Below, piece after piece: positions 11,207 through 18,763 of a stretch of 64,000 bases of DNA. Position 1 is the first letter of the stretch, and each line of letters begins with the position of its first letter. The stretch spans positions 18,521,210 to 18,585,209 of the forward strand of contig OX246747.1 in the NCBI GenBank assembly GCA_945910005.1, in the 5' to 3' direction. The translations under genes and the position numbers were made by a program. Below the pieces are notes generated by a model. That model was given only the letters and a program-made list of their open reading frames with translations, did no database searches and was not told the origin of the DNA. Source of the DNA: Isoperla grammatica. Lineage: Eukaryota; Arthropoda; Insecta; Plecoptera; Perlodidae.

Positions 11207-11620
11207 GGTAGGAGAGTAATTGATGGCAAACAAATTCCTCACGTGATTCTTGGGAACCCTGCATACCCCCTGCTATCATGGTTGCTAAAGGGATTTAGAT
11301 CCAGGGCTGAACCCGCAGCGGACGAGGAATCGTTTAACGCTTATGTGAGCAAGGGCCGGATCGTTGTGGAAAATGCGTTCGGGAGGCTTAAGGCCCGCTG
11401 GAGGTGTCTAATCAAAAGCAATGATATCAGTTACAAGTTTATTCCTAAAGTGGTTATAGCATGTTGCATTTTGCATAACATTGTTGAAACAAATAAGGAA
11501 GAGTTTTTAAATGTGTGGCTAACCAATGTGCGCGAAGCAGAGCTTCTGTACCCTCAGCCAAATATTGCGGTAACCAGGGATGCAGACGAGTTTAAGCGGC
11601 TGAAATTAGAGGTGCATTAA
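11207..11620 (+). CDS. PIF/Harbinger transposase, C-terminal exon (partial)
   Basis: The exon opens after a good splice acceptor (atattccag at 11198-11206) and encodes about 137 residues before TAA. The family signature of DDE_Tnp_4/HARBI1-type nucleases is visible: HVILGNPAYPLLSWLLKGF, ENAFGRLKARWRCL and ACCILHNIVE. In the family the first block is normally GD(S/A)AYPL, where the Asp is catalytic; here it is GNPAYPL, so a catalytic Asp appears to be replaced by Asn. The upstream half of the nuclease (with the first Asp) was not found nearby. This is therefore a partial and probably inactive copy. A convergent decayed ORF at 12065-12500 may be its partner. Confidence 0.75.
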   Translation, partial: GRRVIDGKQIPHVILGNPAYPLLSWLLKGFRSRAEPAADEESFNAYVSKGRIVVENAFGRLKARWRCLIKSNDISYKFIPKVVIACCILHNIVETNKEEFLNVWLTNVREAELLYPQPNIAVTRDADEFKRLKLEVH

Positions 11621-12064
11621 AAGAATATTTATTCAGGAATTTTCCTACACTTCAGAGCAAGTTTCGATAAGAGCTTAGCAAGTATAGGTCTAGTTCATAA
11701 AGATAGTTAGATAGTATTTTTTAACTGCCAGTCTTGGTAATTAGGCCTACTTTTATGTACTTTTAAATTTGTATTAGTAATTTTTTGTGCAATAAATAAA
11801 TGAAGAGATGTTTGTTGAAATAAACATTCCCAGACTGCCAAATGGCTTGATTGAAGGATGTCAAGAGGAAGCAGGGTAAGAAAGAACACATAGGAATACA
11901 TTTGTAAATGTTTATTTATGCATGAATGACTTTTACATGACACTCTAAGAAATAAATAAACAAACCTTCAGTCGTACTTTGTGGTCCTCGTTATTTGCAA
12001 CAAGATTTATGATTTAAGTATTTATAACATTGAAATGCAATGGAAGTAAGTAGGGGGATGGAGA

Positions 12065-12500
12065 TTAAAGATGTGATTGTGTGTCATCGGAATGCGGGAA
12101 GACCCACGATCCCGAAGAACCCTCTGGGGATAGAGAATCGGGTGACATGCTTGATGCCGGAGAAGAGGATGGTGGGCGTGACGCAGCAGCAAAAGGATTA
12201 AAAGTAATCGTTGGCTGTGGCTGATATACCATAGGCATAGTATTCTGCCGGAATAGGGAATCTAAGCCTTTTCTTGGCTTTTGCAATATTTGCCATCGAA
12301 GTCTGTATTCCAGCAAGCACTTGCTGCCTCATATTATCCTGCATTTTCTGCTCCTGCTCATACTGTTATTTTAACAAATTTTCTTGCTGTCGGAAGAAAT
12401 CGTCATGCAGTTCCTTCTGAACAGCTTTCCACTCCTCTGTTGCCGTCTGGGAGCTGGTAGGCTTCTTCTTCTTATGTCTTTCGACATGAAAAACAAGAAG
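12065..12500 (-). pseudogene. Possible Harbinger accessory (Myb-like) ORF, C-terminal part
   Basis: The minus strand encodes a Lys/Gln/Glu-rich helix-like segment (TATEEWKAVQKELHDDFFRQ, then a TAA) and, after a frameshift near 12290, a Pro/Ser-rich tail ending at 12065. Harbinger elements usually carry a second ORF for a Myb/SANT-like protein convergent to the transposase, and the position fits. The DNA-binding domain itself is not visible, so the assignment rests on context. Confidence 0.35.
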
Positions 12501-12630
12501 GAGAGGGTAGAGGGTTAGGACAGCGGGAGACTTGGGACAAGCTATATAACTTTGGTGGCAATTTCACTTTTATGATTTCTGGAGCTATGTCGGTGGAAGC
12601 GTTTATTTATATAATTAAGCCACATAATAT

Positions 12631-15621
12631 TTATTTATATTTATAATTTATCTGGCTCGGCTCGGCTGGCACGGTGGTCTGCAGGGATGGCTCTACCGGC
12701 ATGGCGGTCTCCTGGTTCGGCTCGGCTGGCACGGTGGTCTGCAGGGAGGGCTCTACCGGCGTGGCTGTCTCCTGGCTCGGCTCGGCTGGCACGGTGGTCT
12801 GCAGGGATGGCTCTACCGGCGTGGCTGTCTCCTGGCTCGGCTCGGCTGGCACGGTGGTCTGCAGGGAGGGCTCTACCGGCGTGGCTGTCTCCTGGCTCGG
12901 CTCGGCTGGCACGGTGGTCTGCAGGGATGGCTCTACCGGCGTGGCTGTCTCCTGGCTCGGCTCGGCTGGCACGGTGGTCTGCAGGGAGGGCTCTACCGGC
13001 GTGGCTGTCTCCTGGCTCGGCTCGGCTGGCACGGTGGTCTGCAGGGATGGCTCTACCGGCGTGGCTGTCTCCTGGCTCGGCTCGGCTGGCACGGTGGTCT
13101 GCAGGGATGGCTCTACCGGCGTGGCTGTCTCCTGGCTCGGCTCGGCTGGCACGGTGGTCTGCAGGGAGGGCTCTACCGGCGTGGCTGTCTCCTGGCTCGG
13201 CTCGGCTGGCACGGTGGTCTGCAGGGAGGGCTCTACCGGCGTGGCTGTCTCCTGGCTCGGCTCGGCTGGCACGGTGGTCTGCAGGGAGGGCTCTACTGGC
13301 GTGGCTGTCTCCTGGCTCGGCTCGGCTGGCACGGTGGTCTGCAGGGAGGGCTCTACCGGCGTGGCTGTCTCCTGGCTCGGCTCGGCTGGCACGGTGGTCT
13401 GCAGGGAGGGCTCTACCGGCGTGGCTGTCTCCTGGCTCGGCTCGGCTGGCACGGTGGTCTGCAGGGATGGCTCTACCGGCGTGGCTGTCTCCTGGCTCGG
13501 CTCGGCTGGCACGGTGGTCTGCAGGGATGGCTCTACCGGCGTGGCTGTCTCCTGGCTCGGCTCGGCTGGCACGGTGGTCTGCAGGGATGGCTCTACCGGC
13601 GTGGCTGTCTCCTGGCTCGGCTCGGCTGGCACGGTGGTCTGCAGGGATGGCTCTACCGGCGTGGCTGTCTCCTGGCTCGGCTCGGCTGGCACGGTGGTCT
13701 GCAGGGAGGGCTCTACCGGCGTGGCTGTCTCCTGGCTCGGCTTGGCTGGCACGGTGGTCTGCAGGGAGGGCTCTACTGGCGTGGCTGTCTCCTGGCTCGG
13801 CTCGGCTGGCACGGTGGTCTGCAGGGAGGGCTCTACCGGCGTGGCTGTCTCCTGGCTCGGCTCGGCTGGCACGGTGGTCTGCAGGGAGGGCTCTACCGGC
13901 GTGGCTGTCTCCTGGCTCGGCTCGGCTGGCACGGTGGTCTGCAGGGAGGGCTCTACTGGCGTGGCTGTCTCCTGGCTCGGCTCGGCTGGCACGGTGGTCT
14001 GCAGGGAGGGCTCTACTGGCGTGGCTGTCTCCTGGCTCGGCTCGGCTGGCACGGTGGTCTGCAGGGAGGGCTCTACCGGCGTGGCTGTCTCCTGGCTCGG
14101 CTCGGCTGGCACGGTGGTCTGCAGGGAGGGCTCTACCGGCGTGGCTGTCTCCTGGCTCGGCTCGGCTGGCACGGTGGTCTGCAGGGATGGCTCTACCGGC
14201 GTGGCTGTCTCCTGGCTCGGCTCGGCTGGCACGGTGGTCTGCAGGGATGGCTCTACCGGCGTGGCTGTCTCCTGGCTCGGCTCGGCTGGCACGGTGGTCT
14301 GCAGGGATGGCTCTACCGGCGTGGCTGTCTCCTGGCTCGGCTCGGCTGGCACGGTGGTCTGCAGGGAGGGCTCTACCGGCGTGGCTGTCTCCTGGCTCGG
14401 CTCGGCTGGCACGGTGGTCTGCAGGGATGGCTCTACCGGCGTGGCTGTCTCCTGGCTCGGCTCGGCTGGCACGGTGGTCTGCAGGGATGGCTCTACCGGC
14501 GTGGCTGTCTCCTGGCTCGGCTCGGCTGGCACGGTGGTCTGCAGGGATGGCTCTACCGGCGTGGCTGTCTCCTGGCTCGGCTCGGCTGGCACGGTGGTCT
14601 GCAGGGAGGGCTCTACCGGCGTGGCTGTCTCCTGGCTCGGCTTGGCTGGCACGGTGGTCTGCAGGGAGGGCTCTACTGGCGTGGCTGTCTCCTGGCTCGG
14701 CTCGGCTGGCACGGTGGTCTGCAGGGAGGGCTCTACCGGCGTGGCTGTCTCCTGGCTCGGCTCGGCTGGCACGGTGGTCTGCAGGGAGGGCTCTACCGGC
14801 GTGGCTGTCTCCTGGCTCGGCTCGGCTGGCACGGTGGTCTGCAGGGAGGGCTCTACTGGCGTGGCTGTCTCCTGGCTCGGCTCGGCTGGCACGGTGGTCT
14901 GCAGGGAGGGCTCTACTGGCGTGGCTGTCTCCTGGCTCGGCTCGGCTGGCACGGTGGTCTGCAGGGATGGCTCTACCGGCGTGGCTGTCTCCTGGCTCGG
15001 CTCGGCTGGCACGGTGGTCTGCAGGGAGGGCTCTACCGGCGTGGCTGTCTCCTGGCTCGGCTCGGCTGGCACGGTGGTCTGCAGGGAGGGCTCTACCGGC
15101 GTGGCTGTCTCCTGGCTCGGCTCGGCTGGCACGGTGGTCTGCAGGGAGGGCTCTACCGGCGTGGCTGTCTCCTGGCTCGGCTCGGCTGGCACGGTGGTCT
15201 GCAGGGAGGGCTCTACCGGCGTGGCTGTCTCCTGGCTCGGCTCGGCTGGCACGGTGGTCTGCAGGGAGGGCTCTACCGGCACCGCTAACTTGTGGGTTGA
15301 GTGTGGCATCCCTGTCACAGTGGGTTTTGCTAGAGCAATGTCTTGTTCTTTGGTTGGTTTGTCCTGAGCTAGCAGTAGCTGGCTAATGTATAGGCACAAC
15401 TTCTTTTTGCCGATTTGGTTAAGATGTAAGCCGTGATTGGTGTAGTCTTTTCTTTGTAGCTGAGCCGGGTTGTTGTTTTGGAAAATGACATTACTGATAT
15501 TTTTTAGGTTTAATTCAAGTGTCGAGTTGATGGAGCGTATTGTATTGTTAATAGATGGTTTGTCGAATCTGTCCAATACAGGAATCACTATGATTTTTGC
15601 TTGTGGTAGAGCACCCCTCAA
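12631..15621 (-). CDS. SGNH-hydrolase C-terminal part with 44 x 20-residue repeats
   Basis: The open frame starts at a TTG, not an ATG, which suggests it continues the ORF at 15548-16321 after a one-base frameshift near 15600-15620. Its first 90 residues look like the last part of an SGNH/GDSL-type fold: AKIIVIPVLDRFDK and a conserved-looking HGLHLNQIGKKKL, which fits the block V His. The rest (about 880 residues) is a tandem array of the 20-residue unit EPSLQTTVPAEPSQETATPV, rich in Thr, Ser, Pro and Glu, ending in INYKYK. The array would be extended and possibly O-glycosylated if secreted, but no signal peptide is seen. Coiled coil plus esterase is a known ORF1 design in some CR1/L2 LINEs, so a retroelement origin is as likely as a host gene. 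Confidence 0.55.
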   Translation of the reverse strand: MRGALPQAKIIVIPVLDRFDKPSINNTIRSINSTLELNLKNISNVIFQNNNPAQLQRKDYTNHGLHLNQIGKKKLCLYISQLLLAQDKPTKEQDIALAKPTVTGMPHSTHKLAVPVEPSLQTTVPAEPSQETATPVEPSLQTTVPAEPSQETATPVEPSLQTTVPAEPSQETATPVEPSLQTTVPAEPSQETATPVEPSLQTTVPAEPSQETATPVEPSLQTTVPAEPSQETATPVEPSLQTTVPAEPSQETATPVEPSLQTTVPAEPSQETATPVEPSLQTTVPAEPSQETATPVEPSLQTTVPAEPSQETATPVEPSLQTTVPAKPSQETATPVEPSLQTTVPAEPSQETATPVEPSLQTTVPAEPSQETATPVEPSLQTTVPAEPSQETATPVEPSLQTTVPAEPSQETATPVEPSLQTTVPAEPSQETATPVEPSLQTTVPAEPSQETATPVEPSLQTTVPAEPSQETATPVEPSLQTTVPAEPSQETATPVEPSLQTTVPAEPSQETATPVEPSLQTTVPAEPSQETATPVEPSLQTTVPAEPSQETATPVEPSLQTTVPAEPSQETATPVEPSLQTTVPAEPSQETATPVEPSLQTTVPAEPSQETATPVEPSLQTTVPAKPSQETATPVEPSLQTTVPAEPSQETATPVEPSLQTTVPAEPSQETATPVEPSLQTTVPAEPSQETATPVEPSLQTTVPAEPSQETATPVEPSLQTTVPAEPSQETATPVEPSLQTTVPAEPSQETATPVEPSLQTTVPAEPSQETATPVEPSLQTTVPAEPSQETATPVEPSLQTTVPAEPSQETATPVEPSLQTTVPAEPSQETATPVEPSLQTTVPAEPSQETATPVEPSLQTTVPAEPSQETATPVEPSLQTTVPAEPSQETATPVEPSLQTTVPAEPSQETATPVEPSLQTTVPAEPSQETATPVEPSLQTTVPAEPSQETATPVEPSLQTTVPAEPNQETAMPVEPSLQTTVPAEPSQINYKYK
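12661..15300. repeat. 60-bp coding minisatellite, 44 copies
   Basis: The period is exactly 60 bp across the array. Units differ only at a few sites: gggatgg or gggaggg, taccggc or tactggc, and rare cttgg for ctcgg. A nine-unit block (13501-14040) recurs with the same variant order at 14401-14940, showing an internal segmental duplication offset by 900 bp. Because 60 is divisible by three and units lack stops, several frames on both strands stay open; only the minus frame joined to the SGNH region is credible. Confidence 0.95.
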
Positions 15622-16321
15622 TTAGTCTGCTGACAGGGAGCCCTATCGAGTCGCGCACTTGATTCCTTTGTTGTGGGTTGTCGTGTAGTGTAGACAGCAA
15701 TTCTGAGTCATTTGTGCCGGCTATAACCACTACGACTTTATCATCCTTAGAACATCGTTTATCATCGTCGTTAATGAGATTGGGTTTTGCAACATCTTTC
15801 ATGAGTCCACTTGGCTTGAACAATGATGTGACATGGTATTTTTGTTTAAGGATTGGCTGCAGGAGTTTCTGCAGCCCTCTTCCATGGCTATCAGCCAGTA
15901 TAGTGACTAGGCCTAGTCTCTTAGACGTAACTTCCTCTTCTTCTGTATTCCCCACCGTTTTCTTGTTAGCCTTGCCGTCGCCGTTATTTTGTTGTCTGTT
16001 CTGGTTGTAGTAGTCTCGGAGCACAGAAAATTTGTTTTTTGTGGGTACGTTGTTGGTACGTGTGGGCTTTGGACTCCATCGTTGTGGAGATTCTGCGTTG
16101 TTCTGCGCAGACGTTCTGCGCTGGTTACCGTTGAGATGGCGGTGGTACTTGGCGTCTTCTTGCCTGGCGGCTAGATTCGCATTGATCCCTGATGTGTTGT
16201 CTAGTTTGAGGTGATGTACCTCAATTTCATGCTGCATCGCACCTATGCAGTTCCACAAGTGCTTTAATTTGGCAGATGTCTCATACATACACTTACTCAG
16301 TTGTTCTAGTTGATTTGACAA
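15548..16321 (-). CDS. SGNH-hydrolase N-terminal part with coiled-coil leader
   Basis: About 257 codons. Residues 1-45 form a heptad-like helix. A polar Asn/Gln-rich linker (to about 130) includes NKFSVLRDYYN. Then come TILADSHGRGLQ (residues about 141-152), which fits block I of SGNH hydrolases (the Ser of DSHG), and VVVVIAGTNDSEL (about 197-209), which fits block III (the Asn of GTND). The frame goes wrong after PVSRLIEG, and the fold resumes in the next frame (12631-15621). Sequence 5' of the ATG (to about 16390) stays in frame and looks coding, so the ATG is probably internal. Confidence 0.6.
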   Translation of the reverse strand: MSNQLEQLSKCMYETSAKLKHLWNCIGAMQHEIEVHHLKLDNTSGINANLAARQEDAKYHRHLNGNQRRTSAQNNAESPQRWSPKPTRTNNVPTKNKFSVLRDYYNQNRQQNNGDGKANKKTVGNTEEEEVTSKRLGLVTILADSHGRGLQKLLQPILKQKYHVTSLFKPSGLMKDVAKPNLINDDDKRCSKDDKVVVVIAGTNDSELLSTLHDNPQQRNQVRDSIGLPVSRLIEGCSTTSKNHSDSCIGQIRQTIY

Positions 16322-16568
16322 GTCTGCAACTGTAGACGAATCCCAATGCCTGCGCGTCCTCGCGTAGGCCTTGGCCCATGCCTGAGATAGGCCTAGGTGG
16401 CATCGCAGACGGACAAATCAACCCGTTTCGCTGGTTTCCCTTTATCACATCACTATATGATCTCACTACTTCACTTATATCCGATTTTACCACTGAATCT
16501 GCTTCTTTTCTTGTACTATTATAAAAATTTAACGAGCTACCTTCCCAGTTGCCTTCGGCGACCGCCAT
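16293..16568 (-). CDS. Possible N-terminal segment of the SGNH-hydrolase ORF
   Basis: A 91-codon frame beginning MAVAEGNWEGSSLNF and including SEVVRSYSDVIKGNQRNG, a pattern reminiscent of ORF1 linker regions in LINEs. It overlaps the next ORF in a different frame (near 16321-16390), so a frameshift or a missed splice separates them. The extra bases near 16380-16400 include the genome-typical taggcctagg. Function not known. Confidence 0.35.
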   Translation of the reverse strand: MAVAEGNWEGSSLNFYNSTRKEADSVVKSDISEVVRSYSDVIKGNQRNGLICPSAMPPRPISGMGQGLREDAQALGFVYSCRLVKSTRTTE

Positions 16569-16687
16569 CTAGGACTCCTCCGCAATAAAGTAAAAATCAA
16601 GTAGGCTAATAATGAAGTAATATTGGTAATTCAACTCACCATGTTGTAAATTCTTCGATTGAGAACAAGAAACGCGATTTGCCACGA

Positions 16688-16729
16688 TACCTACTTGACA
16701 TAAGTCGGAAGACTTATGTCAAGTAGGTA
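16688..16729. repeat. Perfect 19-bp hairpin with GGAA loop
   Basis: TACCTACTTGACATAAGTC at 16688-16706 is exactly complementary to 16711-16729, separated by four bases. Non-coding. Confidence 0.85.
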
Positions 16730-16732
16730 GTC

Positions 16733-16838
16733 ATAAGGACGCGTTCAGATAATAAGCTCTCAATAATTTCAAATGATGAGAAATGACATCGTATCAACAA
16801 CTTAAGGAGCGATTTAATAAACTATAAACCAGCCGACA
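16733..16838. repeat. Dispersed repeat, partner at 29329-29433
   Basis: Shares about 100 bp with 29329-29433, including agataataagct, tcaataatttcaaatgatga and aataaactataaaccag, with scattered differences. Identity unknown; probably an end of an unrecognised element. Confidence 0.6.
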
Positions 16839-16909
16839 TCATATCGAAGACGTTAGTTGGCCAGCTTTGGAAACATCTACACTCGGCGTGATTTCGCGAT
16901 AATATCGTA

Positions 16910-17450
16910 GTATGCTTCTGGTAGGGCCACCCTAGCCGGACAGGTTGAGGAGGAGAAGTCAGACGAAATGCAGTCCACAACCTCCCCCTTCTCCTTTCCT
17001 CCCCCTTCCCCTTTTCCACCACGCCCTCCTACTTGCCCTATTCCTCCAAACAGCCCCCTTTTTCATCTTCATCTATCACCCACTCACTGTCTCGATCCCG
17101 AGAGCTATGCCGGCGGAAGCGTATGCTTCTGGTAGGGCCACCCAAGCCGGACTGGTCGAGGAGGAGAAGTCAGACGAAGTGCAGTCCACACCCCAATCCC
17201 CTTTCCCCCCCACTGTCCCATTGAATATTTCTCCTCCCACTTGGCCCTGCCCTCCCTTGCTGGACTCCCGTATGACGACTCACGCGACGTACAATGGATC
17301 TGATTCGGATGTGGCTTTATTCTTCATTGTCATCTTTCTCATCTTCATTATCACCCGCTCATCGTCTCGATTAGCCATCGTTGCATAAATATGAGACGTT
17401 AAGCCCCATTAATCAATCAATCAATGAGACGTTAAGCCCAAATATCATTA
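16910..17450 (+). mobile_element. Family-B SINE split by a nested family-A copy
   Basis: The B sequence starts at tatgcttctggtagggcc (5'-truncated) and runs with the B middle to gtctcgat (17096). It is then interrupted by a family-A copy, and its own tail resumes at about 17424 (atgagacgttaagcccaaat). Confidence 0.75.
17095..17425 (+). mobile_element. Family-A SINE nested in family B
   Basis: Begins within the head (tcccgagagctatgccgg), has the complete A middle (cccattgaatatttctcctc, then atgacgactcacgcgacgt) and ends in (AATC)n. It carries no promoter part of the head. Confidence 0.8.
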
Positions 17451-17527
17451 TCATCGTGCTATTATATCCTTACGATATACTTTATTGTGATGAAATGCGA
17501 TTATCGATTTGAATTTATTAATCATTT

Positions 17528-17706
17528 AACACATCTTTAGGAAATATTGTGGTATAGGCCTTATAAGTAATAATAAGGAATACATTTAACGATGATACCT
17601 GTGATTACTGTACACACACACAACACATCTTTAGGAAATATTGTGGTATAGGCCTTATAAGTAATAATAAGGAATACATTTAACGATGATACCTGTGATT
17701 ACTGTA
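17528..17706. repeat. Tandem duplication of an 85-bp segment
   Basis: aacacatctttaggaaatat through gattactgta occurs at 17528-17612 and again at 17622-17706 with no difference seen. The copies are separated by cacacacac. Confidence 0.9.
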
Positions 17707-17709
17707 TGA

Positions 17710-18507
17710 AAATATCAAAAAGAGAACTAGGCTAGGCCTATATTTGTAACAGTATGACTACTTATGTAACATTGTAAGTTAAATATAGAAAATGTTTTTA
17801 GAATAGTTAATAGTAAAATCAATACTACAGTGAAAGTAGGTCACTGGCCGCGGGGTGAGATCGACGCACGAGTGTGTTGAAGCGAAGAGGGAGGTTTTTG
17901 GCCAGTAGTCGAGGCGAGACCGCCGGACAAGTAACAGGTGTGCGTGGTACTGTTTACTTTCACTGCCTAGTTATAATTAAAGCGTGTGTGTGTTTCTTTT
18001 TAAAGTAAAAATTAAGTGTAGTGTGGTTATTAGAGTTACTATTTTGAATTAGCAGTGTTCATTAAAAATACAAATATATCAAACGTACGAAATCAGCGGT
18101 GTGTTCGACCCTCTACACCACCACAAACCTCAAGGCGCCGTCCACTGGAGGAGCCACCTTGCGAAACGCCGAACACATCGCCAACAGGAATACAGCAACC
18201 ACTTTCAAGATACTCCGAACACAGGTCAGAACTATACAACCTTTAACGTCAAGAAACCAAACCATGGAACTGTGAAATTAATGTAAAGACAATCGATTTG
18301 TACTTCAGTTTTTTTATAGTAATATCTCTAGACCGGTAGAATTTAGAATAACCACTTGTGTGTAAAATTTTCTGTTTTTTTTAACCATATTATAATCATA
18401 TCAAATTTGGGAATATGTAGTACTGTTTATCGATCCGGATACCCACGAAACCTTCCTTACAATCTGTCGTGACCTGCGAAGACCAACGGTCCAGGGTTGT
18501 GTGTGTG
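17710..18507. other. No gene recognised
   Basis: Contains a GC-rich patch at 17845-17945 bracketed by agtgaaagta and ttactttcactg, which can pair. Short plus-strand frames at 18055-18286 match nothing I know. This is the insertion site of the LTR retrotransposon. Confidence 0.35.
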
Positions 18508-18712
18508 TGTGATGTTCAATCGTGGATTTATAATGGTTTAATAACACTCTCGTATTTGATTAACACAAGTAACTTCTTTATTGTCTCCGTCTACAACTCT
18601 ACATGACTACTCCAATGGAACCTCGTCAAGCAAGACGCCCACCTCGAACATTCTCGAGGCCCCACCCACCTAACCTAACCTACTACAAGTCACCGCCACC
18701 TCTAATGTTACA
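18508..18712 (-). repeat. 3' LTR (205 bp)
   Basis: In element orientation it begins TGTAACATTAGAGG and ends CATCACA, giving canonical TG...CA ends. It shows no difference from the other LTR on my reading. TAACC repeats and an A/T-rich segment (ttataatggtttaataac, plus strand) lie inside; regulatory sites are not assigned. Confidence 0.93.
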
Positions 18713-18725
18713 TCCTCTCTTCTGA

Positions 18726-18728
<3 letters not shown>

Positions 18729-18759
<31 letters not shown>
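18729..18759. repeat. Poly(T) tract (poly(A) in element orientation)
   Basis: About 30 T lie at the 3' end of the gag-pol ORF, between the coding sequence and the purine tract. Confidence 0.9.

Positions 18760-18763
<4 letters not shown>

Noticed and set aside
12661..15300. CRISPR-like array
   Set aside because: The units are contiguous with no variable spacers and the context is eukaryotic; this is a minisatellite.
12674..15386. Two plus-strand frames of about 900 codons over the 60-bp array
   Set aside because: They are shadows: the period is a multiple of three and stop-free, so several frames stay open. Neither has unique coding sequence on both sides, whereas the minus frame continues into an SGNH-like fold.
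16945..17388. 147-codon plus frame and similar frames at each SINE (sharing YASGRAT and EEEKSDEVQ)
   Set aside because: These recurrent peptides are translations of the SINE head, present at every copy in either strand; they are not genes.
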